A stretch of 50,988 bases of DNA from an uncultured SAR86 cluster bacterium. GTDB lineage: Bacteria > Pseudomonadota > Gammaproteobacteria > Magnimaribacterales > TMED112. Position numbers and translations under genes: made by a program. Below the pieces are notes generated by a model that worked only from the letters and a program-made list of their open reading frames with translations, had not been told where the DNA came from and ran no database searches. The stretch covers positions 1 through 50,988 of the forward strand of contig CABZLG010000006.1 in assembly GCA_902526535.1 (NCBI GenBank), read 5' to 3'. This document shows, in pieces, positions 21,713 to 31,974 of the stretch (its first letter is position 1; the number at the start of each line of letters is the position of its first letter).

Positions 21713-21786
21713 GGCTGAGTGGCAGAGTGGTTATGCAGCGGACTGCAACTCCGTTAACATCGGTTCGATTCCGTTCTCAGCCTCCA
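21713..21786 (+). tRNA. tRNA-Cys (anticodon GCA), CCA encoded
   Basis: Acceptor GGCTGAG/CTCAGCC, anticodon stem GCGGA-CTGCAAC-TCCGT, T arm GGTTCGATTCC, U73 + CCA. Confidence 0.96.
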
Positions 21787-23549
21787 GTAGGTCCAGGGTC
21801 TTTAAAATTCAACATATAGTCAACCGATTTTTCTATTTCTTCATACGAGCAGTCGCCACAACCACCTTTAGCAGGCATTGCCTTATAACCATAAAATGCA
21901 TTGTAGATTAGTTGCTCTCGGCCTCTATATGATAATCTTAAATCCCATTCGGCTTCGTCTTTTAATAAAGGCGATCCAGCAAACCCATTTGTATGACAGG
22001 CAGCACAATATCTTAAGTATATTTCTTTACCACTTCTCGATATTAGGTTTGTTATTTTATCTTCTAATAATTCTTTTTTAGACAATAGAGCAATCGCTGG
22101 AGAGTTTTCTAAAAACATTATGTATTTTCCAATGCTTTTCACATATTTTATATCTCTTATCCTCTCTCCAATTCTTATTTTTACATCCTGCTCAAGTCCA
22201 TATTTATAATCTCCTTTAAAAATGTGTAAAGTGAAATCGTCTAAATCAAATCCCTCATGTGTGTACCCCATAGAGGAGACAATAATTCTTCTTTCATTGT
22301 CATTAAATAAAGTATTTTCTGGAGCAAAAATTACTTCGCTTATACCTATTGAGGGAACATAAAATTTTGCAGGCTCTTTAAAACCATAATCAATATGAGA
22401 CTTGTTAAGTGGAGCTCTAGCATAAAGACTTGAATTGATCTCAGCCCTTCCTAAGCTGTTATGTTCACCATATGATGATACAGGCCAGCCAAAATTTTCA
22501 GGCTCTGATGTCCCCAAATCAATTAAATTAATTTCATCACCACCATATGGACCATGTTCAGTGCTTATAATTGTATTTGAGAGATCGTCTAAAGCTAATC
22601 CTTGTGGATTTCTGTGCCCTTTTGAGATTATTGAATAGTTTTTTGTATCAATATTAATTTTTATGATTTTACCAAAGTAAGAATCATCATTTTGAACTGC
22701 TTCATAATTTCCAAAATCTCCAACTGTTAAAACTAAAAATGTATCATTTAATGAAATAATTCTTCCACCAGCATGATGCATATTATCATCGTAGATTGAC
22801 GTTCTTGTTGTACATTCATCCACTGAAAAAAAATCATTAAAGATAAGTTCTTTATAATCTACCTTCGCCTTGAGTATTGAAATATTAAAGCAATCTTCTT
22901 CCAGTTGCTTCGTGTAAGATACATAAATATTATCATCATTGATGTAAACATCTTTTATTCCTAAAAAGGATTGGGTATAAAACTCTGCATAGTCAATAAA
23001 ACTTTCGATATTGGTTGGTATTGAAGTAATACTCAATTTGTTTGTTTCTAATTGATTAATATTGAAATATCCAACTACTCCATCAGCGGAAACAATCAAT
23101 ACATTTTCATCAATAGTTTCAAGGTATGCTGAAGCCTTGCTAAAAAGTGATTTTCCATTACTAAGAAAATCTATTTTAAATTTTTTTACATTTATAAGTT
23201 CTTCAATATTTTCCTCGGATTGAAGGGGCGCATATATGTTACTTACAGACGAGGTCCTTAAAATTTGCGAAATATTTGTATATAAAGTTATATTTTCTTG
23301 CGCAGTAAGAAGTTTTTCTTTTTCTAAAACTTCTATTTTGCTTTCTAAAGCCGACTTTGCAAAGAGAGTTTCTTTCAAAAAGTTTTTCATGCTCTCTGGA
23401 ATGAGCCTAGAAATTTGATAAGTGAGACCTGTCTCTTCTTTACTTCTAATTTCCTTGTCTGCTAGAAAAAATAATACTCCTAGAGAAATTAAAATTAAAA
23501 GTGATATCAACAGAATTCTAAATTTTTGCATATTCTTCCAATCGCCCAT
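21777..23549 (-). CDS. Membrane-anchored sorbosone/glucose dehydrogenase-like beta-propeller with C-terminal cytochrome c
   Basis: N-terminal TM; NPQGLALDDLSNTIISTEHGPYGGDEINLI; CAACHTNGFAGSPLL heme motif. Start possibly 23531. Confidence 0.82.
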   Translation of the reverse strand: MGDWKNMQKFRILLISLLILISLGVLFFLADKEIRSKEETGLTYQISRLIPESMKNFLKETLFAKSALESKIEVLEKEKLLTAQENITLYTNISQILRTSSVSNIYAPLQSEENIEELINVKKFKIDFLSNGKSLFSKASAYLETIDENVLIVSADGVVGYFNINQLETNKLSITSIPTNIESFIDYAEFYTQSFLGIKDVYINDDNIYVSYTKQLEEDCFNISILKAKVDYKELIFNDFFSVDECTTRTSIYDDNMHHAGGRIISLNDTFLVLTVGDFGNYEAVQNDDSYFGKIIKINIDTKNYSIISKGHRNPQGLALDDLSNTIISTEHGPYGGDEINLIDLGTSEPENFGWPVSSYGEHNSLGRAEINSSLYARAPLNKSHIDYGFKEPAKFYVPSIGISEVIFAPENTLFNDNERRIIVSSMGYTHEGFDLDDFTLHIFKGDYKYGLEQDVKIRIGERIRDIKYVKSIGKYIMFLENSPAIALLSKKELLEDKITNLISRSGKEIYLRYCAACHTNGFAGSPLLKDEAEWDLRLSYRGREQLIYNAFYGYKAMPAKGGCGDCSYEEIEKSVDYMLNFKDPGPTGG

Positions 23550-23603
23550 ATTTTAACAATAAAATTTCAAAAAGAGAGAAAAAGGGATTAAAATACACGA
23601 TTC

Positions 23604-24473
23604 ATGAATAAGATAGGCATTATAGGAAAAGGGTTTGTGGGGACAGCTGTAGCTCAGGGTTTCTCTCCACACTCTGGGTATGAGTCAGAGGTAAAAATCT
23701 TCGATAAGGACCCCACTCGCACAATAAACACTCTTGATGAAGTTGTAAATGATTCGAAATTTGTATTTATTTCAGTCCCAACCCCAAGTAATGAAGATGG
23801 TTCAATAAACCTTGATATGGTTTTAGATTGTATTGCGAGTATTGATAATCAAATTAATGAGAATTCAGCAAAAAATACAATATTTCTCTTGAGATCAACA
23901 ATTGTTCCGGGAACATCAAGAATGATTCAAGACAAATTCCCAAAACTAAGATTTGTATTTAATCCTGAATTTTTGACTGAAAGAAGTGCATCGTTTGATT
24001 TTATAACTCAAAGCAGATATGTCTTAGGAGGTGCTGAAAAAGATACAAAAGAGGTGGCTGAACTCTACCGAGACAGGTTTGGACAATCTGTCTCTATCAT
24101 AGAAACAAACTATGAAACTGCCGAGTTAATCAAATATGTATGCAATACTTTTTTCGCAACTAAGGTGTCTTTTTTAAACGAAATGAAAAAACTTTCAGAT
24201 GAAGTTGATGCTGACTGGGATACAGTAGTTGAGGGATTTGTGAGAGATGGAAGAGTAGGTCACTCTCATACAAATGTTCCAGGACATGACGGAAAATATG
24301 GCTTTGGTGGAAGCTGTTTTCCTAAAGATATTCAGGCATTAATACATTTTGGCGATATGAAGAATATAGACTTAAATGTTCTCAAAGGTGCATGGAAAAC
24401 CAATTTAGAAGTTAGACCAGAAAAAGATTGGGAAAAACTTCTAGGTAGGGCAGTAGTAAAAGATTCTGAATAA
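23604..24473 (+). CDS. UDP-sugar/GDP-mannose 6-dehydrogenase family, short form
   Basis: IGIIGKGFVGTAVAQGF; NPEFLTERSASFDF; YGFGGSCFPKDIQAL; no C-terminal UDP-binding domain. Confidence 0.85.
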   Translation: MNKIGIIGKGFVGTAVAQGFSPHSGYESEVKIFDKDPTRTINTLDEVVNDSKFVFISVPTPSNEDGSINLDMVLDCIASIDNQINENSAKNTIFLLRSTIVPGTSRMIQDKFPKLRFVFNPEFLTERSASFDFITQSRYVLGGAEKDTKEVAELYRDRFGQSVSIIETNYETAELIKYVCNTFFATKVSFLNEMKKLSDEVDADWDTVVEGFVRDGRVGHSHTNVPGHDGKYGFGGSCFPKDIQALIHFGDMKNIDLNVLKGAWKTNLEVRPEKDWEKLLGRAVVKDSE

Positions 24474-24492
24474 TTTGTCTATATCTTTTTTA

Positions 24493-24579
24493 GCCCAGGT
24501 GGTGAAATTGGTAGACACAAGGGACTTAAAATCCCTCGGAGGCAACTCCGTGCCGGTTCAAGTCCGGCCCTGGGCACCA
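24493..24579 (+). tRNA. tRNA-Leu (anticodon TAA), CCA encoded
   Basis: GCCCAGG/CCTGGGC acceptor, AGGGA-CTTAAAA-TCCCT anticodon arm, long variable arm, GGTTCAAGTCC. Confidence 0.97.
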
Positions 24580-24590
24580 TTTAAAGAATT

Positions 24591-25670
24591 ATGAAAATTT
24601 TAGTGGTTCTACCAAACTTTGAAGGCGGAGGAGCAGAGCGAATTCATGTGAATCTTGCAAATGAGTGGGCTAAATCTGGGCATGAAGTTATCTTTTGTGC
24701 TCTTGAAAAAAAAGGCCCTTTAATTGATTTAATAGACCAAAAAATTAAAGTTATAGATCTTGATTGTAAGAGAATCCTTTTTTCCCTTAACCCTTTAATA
24801 AAAAATATTAGAGCAATTAAACCACAAAAAATAGTCGCAGCAATGTGGCCGGTAACAACAGTGACAATTTTAGCTAAGTTACTTTCAGGCTCACAATCAA
24901 AGATTTTTCTTGTAGAGCATTGTGCATATGAGAAGATTTTTGCCAAATTATTAGGTCATTCTTTATTCTCTATAGGGCTCTCTAAAACACTTTCGTATAT
25001 TTTTGCTAATAAACTGATTTCAGTCTCCAAAGGAGTTGAAAATTCCATAAAAAAAATTACTATCCTCCCAAATAAGAAATTTAAAGTCATTTATAACGGC
25101 ATTCCAATACCTAAAAAACTAAAAAAGAATAAGAAAGCTCTTTTTAAAACTAATAAAAAGGTAATACTTGCAGCTGGAACTTTAAAACAGAGAAAAGACT
25201 TTATTACTATCATTAAAGCTTTATCCATACTTAAGTTGAAGAACTATAAAGATCTCAAATTATTTATTTTGGGAGATGGACCAATGAGAGAAGAAATTAA
25301 TAATGTAATTAAAAAACTCCATATGGAAAAAGATGTTGAACTATTAGGTTTCAAAAAAGATGTTTACCCATACATGGCATCATCAGACTTATTTGTGCAT
25401 TCATCGGAGGTTGAGGGATTTGCACTTGTTATAGCAGAAGCTTTATCTTGTGGTACAAATGTTGTTTCTACAGACACCCCACATGGTCCAAAAGAAATCT
25501 TAAATAATGGAGAATTTGGCAATCTAATTCCAATGGGAGATGAGGAACAAATGGCGAATGCAGTTATTGAAAAAATCCTGAACCCTATTGATAAAGAGGT
25601 GTTAATGAAGAGAGCAAACAAATTCTCTATTGAAAAGTGTGCAAAATTATATTTGGAAGAATTTAAATAA
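24591..25670 (+). CDS. Glycosyltransferase, GT4 family
   Basis: EGGGAERIHVNLANEW; VYNGIPIP-type; LFVHSSEVEGFALVIAEALSCGTNVV. Confidence 0.9.
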   Translation: MKILVVLPNFEGGGAERIHVNLANEWAKSGHEVIFCALEKKGPLIDLIDQKIKVIDLDCKRILFSLNPLIKNIRAIKPQKIVAAMWPVTTVTILAKLLSGSQSKIFLVEHCAYEKIFAKLLGHSLFSIGLSKTLSYIFANKLISVSKGVENSIKKITILPNKKFKVIYNGIPIPKKLKKNKKALFKTNKKVILAAGTLKQRKDFITIIKALSILKLKNYKDLKLFILGDGPMREEINNVIKKLHMEKDVELLGFKKDVYPYMASSDLFVHSSEVEGFALVIAEALSCGTNVVSTDTPHGPKEILNNGEFGNLIPMGDEEQMANAVIEKILNPIDKEVLMKRANKFSIEKCAKLYLEEFK

Positions 25671-25678
25671 TTACTTAC

Positions 25679-25684
25679 TATAAT
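25679..25684 (+). promoter_or_regulatory. Putative -10 element upstream of Wzz-like gene
   Basis: TATAAT; 11 nt to the in-frame ATG at 25696. Confidence 0.45.
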
Positions 25685-25689
25685 CAGTT

Positions 25690-26586
25690 ATGGAAATGGA
25701 TAACTTTCTAAGCAATACCCAGATAGGTAAAATATTAAGTAATTTATTTATTCTTATAAAAGAAAACTACAAATTTGTACTATATTCAACAGCTGGTTTT
25801 TTATTTGTTTCTCTTATTTATTCCTTTTCTCTTTCACCAAAATATCAAATCATCGCTGACGTAAAACTTAAAGATGAAAGTGGAAATGCTTCTTTGCCAA
25901 GCAGCAGTTCAGTTCTTAGTCTTATAACTGGTGGCGGAGCAGGCAATAATTTTTGGGATTTTTATAATATTGTTTTTTCAACTGAAGTCGCAGAGAAATT
26001 ATGGGAAAAAGGATATGACCAGAAAATTTTTGCTTCAAACTTCGATACAAAATCTGAAACATTCAAAAGAAATCCAAAATTGTGGGATGTTATTAAGTCA
26101 TGGATCATTGGATATGATTTAAATAATGAGATTAATTTTGTAGATTTAAGAAACCATATACAATCAGAAGTAGATTTAGAAGATCTGACTGAAGAGCAAA
26201 ATTTATTGCGATTCACAATTTCCACAGGAAATCCTGACTTATATGAGACCTTGTTATCAGATTTAATAAGAGTGACTGATAATAGCATCAAACAGAGAGA
26301 ACGAAGTAAAAATACAAACAAAATTGTTTTTTTATCAGATAAAATTGCAAGTGTTTCAGATGTTGAAATTAAGAATGCAATGATAGGTCTTCTTAAAGAA
26401 CAACTCCTTAATGAGAGTCTTGTGGAGCAAGATAATTTTTACTCTATAGAAGTACTTGAACAGCCAAGAAGATCGAAAAATCCAGACTTCATTAACTTGC
26501 AGTTCATCTATTTAGGCTTTACTTTTATTGGCTTTATGCTTTCAGTGCTAGTTCTGTATATTAAAAAGAGAATTCTAGTCTCTTAA
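25690..26586 (+). CDS. Wzz-like polysaccharide chain-length determinant
   Basis: N- and C-terminal TM segments around a periplasmic region; EVLEQPRRSKNPDFINLQFIYLGFTFIGFMLSVLVLYIKKR; start may be 25696. Confidence 0.75.
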   Translation: MEMDNFLSNTQIGKILSNLFILIKENYKFVLYSTAGFLFVSLIYSFSLSPKYQIIADVKLKDESGNASLPSSSSVLSLITGGGAGNNFWDFYNIVFSTEVAEKLWEKGYDQKIFASNFDTKSETFKRNPKLWDVIKSWIIGYDLNNEINFVDLRNHIQSEVDLEDLTEEQNLLRFTISTGNPDLYETLLSDLIRVTDNSIKQRERSKNTNKIVFLSDKIASVSDVEIKNAMIGLLKEQLLNESLVEQDNFYSIEVLEQPRRSKNPDFINLQFIYLGFTFIGFMLSVLVLYIKKRILVS

Positions 26587-27757
26587 ATGTTCAATACAGG
26601 AAATTCAGAATTTATAAACGAATTTTCAAGCCTTTTTTTTATTTCGGAAATAGCAAATTATCTTTGTGTTGTGGGAATTTTAATTATTCTTACAAGGTTT
26701 AAATTAGTTGAAGAGAAATACTTCATTTTCTGGTGTTTATATTTTCTAACACCTTTCTTTGGCAATTATGTCTTATTTGATCCACTTTATATGCCAGATC
26801 AATATATTTATACAAATACTGTAAATGACATAAGAGCTGACGGACTTCCAGAGATTGGTTTAAGTAATTATGATGCTGTTAGAAATTCAGTAACAAATCT
26901 ATCATCAATATTTTTTTCATTTGTTCCATTATTTTCAAATCTGACTATTACATCTGTAGCTTTTGCAAATCAGATATACACGCTTTTAATTTATATATAC
27001 CTAAGAAATAAGATTAAATCATGGGAAATTTTGGCATTACTTCTTTTGCCAAGTTTCATTCTTTATAGCTCAGTTTCTTTAAGAGAGGTTCTTATAATAT
27101 TTTTTACAGTAATTTCTCTTATATCACTAATTGAAAAGAAATATTTAGTTTCACTATTATGTATTTTTTTAATTTTTATTTTCAAAATTCAAAATAGTAT
27201 CGCACTTCTAATAATGTTTTTCGGCGTTTTAGTTTTTTCGAATAGATAAATCAATCACAGGTTTACTTGTTTTAATTTCTTTAATACTTTTAGGAAGTTT
27301 TATCTTTTTTGATGAATACATACCATTTTTAAATCTTTACAGAAATGCATTTGCTTTAGAGGCTGGAATAGATCGATTTATAGTCAATAGGGGCATTGTG
27401 GCAACAGAATATCTTGATTTTGTGTGGACAACCGCCAAAGCACTTGTTGGTTCACTAGTAAGGCCATTTCCATGGCAAACAGGAGGTTTAGGCGTAATAA
27501 TATTCTTTGAAAATATTTTTATTCTTTTTATAGTTTATAAATTATTTCAAGATATCTTTAAAGGAGACAAGAACAAGGTATTAACCGGGATTTTTCTCCT
27601 TTTAGGCCTTTTGGTAACTCTGAGCTTTTATGCTTATACAATTTCCAATCTTGGAACATTAAGTAGATATAGATTCACAACAATCTATCCATTTCTTTTC
27701 GCCTTTCTTTATATTCAAAATCAACAATTTAGCCAAGAGAATGAAAATTCAAAATAA
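26587..27757 (+). pseudogene. Polysaccharide polymerase (Wzy/EpsG)-like membrane protein split by a 1-nt frameshift (ORFs 26587-27249 and 27398-27757)
   Basis: Downstream frame stays open from 27233 (RIDKSITGLLVLISLILLGSFIFFDEYIPFLNLYRNAF...) into the 27398 ORF; frames join at T6 tract 27233-27238; SLREVLIIFF, LSRYRFTTIYPF. Confidence 0.7.
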
Positions 27758-28838
27758 AATTATATTTGTTATAAATAATTATGAATTTTATTTAACTCAT
27801 AGATTTAACCTTTTAAAACATCTAGCAAAAGAAAATGATATTCATCTGATAACAAATACAGCTGGATTCAAAATTGATTCAAAAAATATTTACCACTTAG
27901 ATATAGGCAGAAAAAGTATGAATATTTTTAAGAATCTGAAGACTTCTTTAGAGCTCAGTTCATTAGTAAAGAAAATTGATCCAACACACATTTTTTTTAT
28001 TTCGTTTAAGCCAATTGCTTTGGGAGTTATTCCCTCTTTGTTTAGCAAGGCAAAAAAATATTTAATTTTTTCAGGCTTGGGATACTCTTTTATCAATAAT
28101 TCTTTTAAAGCAAGGATTGCGAGGATTGCAATAAATATTGCTCTAAGAATTTTTTCAATTCTTGGTTCAAAGTTTATTTTTCAAAATCCTGACGATAAAA
28201 AATTGATTAATAAATCAGGTTTTATTCAAGAAAAAAATATTGAAATTATCTATGGTAATGGAATAGATGAAAACGATTTTAAGATGCGAAAAGTTGACAA
28301 CTTTAGAGATAAATTGAAGTTTATTTTCGTTGGTAGACTTCTAAAAGATAAGGGTATAAATGAATTATGTACTGCAATTCAATCAGTTGGAAACAAAGCA
28401 GAATTTACTATCATTTCACCTGATGATAAAGAAAATATAGCTTCTATCGAAGGAACTACCTTTGAAAATTTAAAAAATATGGATTCTGTAGAGCTAATAA
28501 ATAAATTAAGTCATGAGGAAATTAAAAATATTTACTCAAAATCAGATGTTTTTATTTTACCCTCATATAGAGAAGGGCTACCTAGATCAGCTTTAGAGGC
28601 AATGTGTGCAGGGCTCCCTTTGATCTTATCGGATGTGCCTGGTTGCAGGGAATGTTTAATTAATGGATTAAATGGTTTTTTAATAAAATCAAAGTCTAGT
28701 GAATCTATCGAAAAAGCAATAAATAAATTCATTGAAAAACCTGAAATTATAAAAAAAATGGGAGAGGAGTCAGTTAATTTAATAAGAAAAAAATTTAGTG
28801 ACCAAAAAATTTTCAAAAATTATGAGGGAATTTTGTAA
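27741..28838 (+). CDS. Glycosyltransferase, GT4 family
   Basis: NYEFYLTHRFNLLKHLAKENDIHLIT; FVGRLLKDKGINEL; PSYREGLPRSALEAMCAGLPLILSDVPGCRE. Confidence 0.9.
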   Translation: MKIQNKIIFVINNYEFYLTHRFNLLKHLAKENDIHLITNTAGFKIDSKNIYHLDIGRKSMNIFKNLKTSLELSSLVKKIDPTHIFFISFKPIALGVIPSLFSKAKKYLIFSGLGYSFINNSFKARIARIAINIALRIFSILGSKFIFQNPDDKKLINKSGFIQEKNIEIIYGNGIDENDFKMRKVDNFRDKLKFIFVGRLLKDKGINELCTAIQSVGNKAEFTIISPDDKENIASIEGTTFENLKNMDSVELINKLSHEEIKNIYSKSDVFILPSYREGLPRSALEAMCAGLPLILSDVPGCRECLINGLNGFLIKSKSSESIEKAINKFIEKPEIIKKMGEESVNLIRKKFSDQKIFKNYEGIL

Positions 28839-30796
28839 TGTGTGGAATTTATTTCTCTTATTCAGATAGAAGATTTCCTCAATCTGAGCAAGAAGTAAAT
28901 CTTTCAATGCAAAAAATAAAACACAGAGGACCAGATGCTTCTGGAGTTAGTGTTTTCCCTCTTGAAGATGCATTTGTTGCTTTAGGACATAGAAGACTTT
29001 CAATCTTAGATTTAAATGAGAGATCTAATCAACCATTTCATTCAGAAAGATATGCATTAACTTATAATGGCGAGATCTATAATCATCTGGAGCTCAGGGA
29101 AAATTTTTTAAAAGATTTTAGTTTTAAAACTACTTCTGATACTGAAACTCTTATCTGCATGATTGATAAATTTGGGTTAGATGAAACACTTAAAAATCTT
29201 AACGGCATGTTTAGTTTTTCAATTTACGACAAATTGAATAATGAAATTCATTTAGCTAGAGATAGAGCTGGTGAAAAGCCGCTTTATATATGCTGTTTTG
29301 AAGGAGTATTTGCTGCCTCTTCAGATCTTATTACTTTTGAGGATATTAGTTCATCTCAAAAAATTATTTGTGAAAAAGCACTGATGGAGTTTTTAAATTT
29401 TGGCTATGTACCCGCACCTAAAACAATATTTAAAAATATTTTCAAAGTACCTCCTGCAACTTCAATCAGCATAAAACTGGACCAATTAAAATTAAAGAAT
29501 TTTGATACTTTTAGTGATTTTTCTGAACAAGATTCAGTTTCTCTGAAAGAGTTTTGGACTTTACACGAAACAAAAACATTAGATGTAGGCATTAAATACG
29601 CAGATGTTAAACAAACCTTAAATCAAAAGCTTACTAATGCAATAAAAATGCAACAATTGTCTGATGTGCCATTAGGATGTTTTCTATCTGGAGGCATAGA
29701 TTCAACCTTAATTGCATCATTAATGTCAAAAGCTAACAAAGATACAAAAACATTTACTATAGGCTTCGAATTTAGTGAATATGACGAGTCTATTCATGCT
29801 GAAAAGATTGCTAAATATCTTAAAACTGATCACAAAACAGTAATTTGCTCTACAAAAGAGACGCAAGAAATAATTAAATCATTAAGTAAAGCTTATACTG
29901 AGCCTTTTGCCGATAGCTCACAAATTCCAACAATGATGATTTCAAAAATTGCTAGTCAGGATGTAAAAGTTGTACTTACAGGAGATTGTGGAGATGAACT
30001 TTTTGGCGGTTATAACAGATATATAATTGCTAGTAGGTATTTAAAAATCTTTTACTTGCTTCCTCATGCAATTAGAAAAGTATTATTAAGTGTATTAACT
30101 AGTGGCGGTAAACAACTTTTTGAACTTGTTTTCTCAACGATTCTAAAAGGCTTCTTCTCGGGTAATCATTCACAAAGAGCTGATAAAGCATTTGAAAAAA
30201 TAAAACATATTGATTCTCAATATAACTATTACAGCTCAATGGTAAGAGAATGGAAAAGTGATGACGAAATTTTAGTTAATAATCAACCTGATTGTCATTA
30301 TGAAGACATTTTCAACGAATTTGGTACTAAAGGTTTCATTGAGAAAATGATGTATACCGATTTTAAAACATATATGGTTGACGATATTTTATGCAAAGTT
30401 GATAGAGCAGCAATGTTTCACAGTTTAGAAACAAGAGTTCCTTTTTTAGATAAAGATGTAATTGAATATGCGTATTCAATTCCAGAAAAATTCAAAATAA
30501 AAGGTAGTAATTCTAAAATTATTTTAAAAGACCTAATTTCTAATTATCTTCCAAGAGAATTAATTGAAAGGCCTAAACAAGGATTTGGAGTGCCAATCTC
30601 AAAATGGATGCAAACAGATTTAAATAAATGGACGAAAGAAATGTTATCAAAAGACATAAATGATACCCATGGTTTTTTTAATCAACAGGTTGTAGAAAAA
30701 TTTCTAAGTGAGCACTTAGATGGTAAGAAAAATCATGAACACAAGTTGTGGAGCTTAATTCAATTTAATTCTTGGTATGTTGAAAGATACAAATAA
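28838..30796 (+). CDS. asnB: Asparagine synthase (glutamine-hydrolysing)
   Basis: MCGIYF N-terminus; HRGPDASG; LTYNGEIYNHLELR; FLSGGIDSTLIASLMS; DCGDELFGGYNRY. Confidence 0.94.
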   Translation: MCGIYFSYSDRRFPQSEQEVNLSMQKIKHRGPDASGVSVFPLEDAFVALGHRRLSILDLNERSNQPFHSERYALTYNGEIYNHLELRENFLKDFSFKTTSDTETLICMIDKFGLDETLKNLNGMFSFSIYDKLNNEIHLARDRAGEKPLYICCFEGVFAASSDLITFEDISSSQKIICEKALMEFLNFGYVPAPKTIFKNIFKVPPATSISIKLDQLKLKNFDTFSDFSEQDSVSLKEFWTLHETKTLDVGIKYADVKQTLNQKLTNAIKMQQLSDVPLGCFLSGGIDSTLIASLMSKANKDTKTFTIGFEFSEYDESIHAEKIAKYLKTDHKTVICSTKETQEIIKSLSKAYTEPFADSSQIPTMMISKIASQDVKVVLTGDCGDELFGGYNRYIIASRYLKIFYLLPHAIRKVLLSVLTSGGKQLFELVFSTILKGFFSGNHSQRADKAFEKIKHIDSQYNYYSSMVREWKSDDEILVNNQPDCHYEDIFNEFGTKGFIEKMMYTDFKTYMVDDILCKVDRAAMFHSLETRVPFLDKDVIEYAYSIPEKFKIKGSNSKIILKDLISNYLPRELIERPKQGFGVPISKWMQTDLNKWTKEMLSKDINDTHGFFNQQVVEKFLSEHLDGKKNHEHKLWSLIQFNSWYVERYK

Positions 30797-31974
30797 AAAA
30801 ATACTTTATTTGTCCTATGACGGTGTTTTAGAGCCTTTAGGGTCATCACAAGTCCTCAATTATGTTTTAGGACTTGCAAAAAGCCATAACTTTATTCTTT
30901 ATTCATTCGAAAAACCACATGATCTTAAAGACACTAAAAGAGTATCAGCAGTTTCAAAAATAATAAAAAAATCAGGAATTAAATGGATAAAAAGTATTTA
31001 CCATAAAAGTCCAACTACATTAGCAACTCTTTATGACTTATTTATTTTGTTAAGCAATCTAATTCTGATTCTATCTTTTAATAAAATTGGAATTATTCAT
31101 TTAAGAGGTTACTTATTGGGGATTCCATTATTAATTTTAAAAAAAATCTTTAAATTTAAATTAATTTTCGATATGAGAGGCTTCTGGGCTGACGAAAAAG
31201 CTGATAGAGCAGGATGGAATAGATCTGAATACAAGTATATTTTCTTTAAAACCATTGAAAAAGAACTTTTGAAAAGTGCAGATAAAATAATAACCTTAAC
31301 AGATCATTCGCGAGAATTTTTAGTAAAAGAGCATAAGGTAAGTCAAAAAGTCATCACAACAATCAGAACATGTGCTGATGAGAGTGTATTTAAAAAAATA
31401 AAAAAAGATGAGGATCAAACTATAAGATTCGGGTATTTGGGAACTCTCGATACAGCATACAATTTTCAAAAAGTTTTTAAATTTTTTCAATTTGTTCTCT
31501 CTAAAACATAAAAATGCTTACCTAGATATATATTCTTCAACCCCTGAATCTAAGATAATTAATATAGCTAGAGAAGTTGGATTCAAAGATCTTGAAAAGC
31601 TTTCAATTAAATTTATAAGAGATAAGAAAGAGCTAGTTAGTCAAATTAATAACTTTAATGCATGTATATTTTATTTGAATGAAAACTTTTCAGTTAAAGC
31701 CTCTATGCCTACAAAAATAGGCGAGGTTCTTATGTGCGGAGTCCCAATTATATGCAATGGGTTTAACAATGATATTGAGTACTTAGCTAATCAAGGATGT
31801 GGAATTATTACAAATTTTGCTAAGGATGACATAGATAAAGTTTTCGAATTTGTAAATCCAAATAATAATAAAGAGAAATTGAATTTAAAGTGTATTGAAA
31901 TTGGCAAAAAAGAATTTTCATTAAAGTCAGGATTAAAGTTATATACTTCAATTTATGAGGAGCTTTCAAAATGA
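30777..31974 (+). pseudogene. Glycosyltransferase split by a 1-nt frameshift (ORFs 30777-31511 and 31492-31974)
   Basis: N-part LSYDGVLEPLGSSQVLNYVLGLAKSHN...FGYLGTLDTAYN; C-part KNAYLDIYSSTPESK...KASMPTKIGEVLMCGVPIICN; different frames overlapping at 31492-31511. Confidence 0.75.

Noticed and set aside
24493-24579. Integrated element using tRNA-Leu as att site
   Set aside because: No integrase or phage genes in the window and no repeat of the tRNA 3' end noticed; only an island boundary is supportable.
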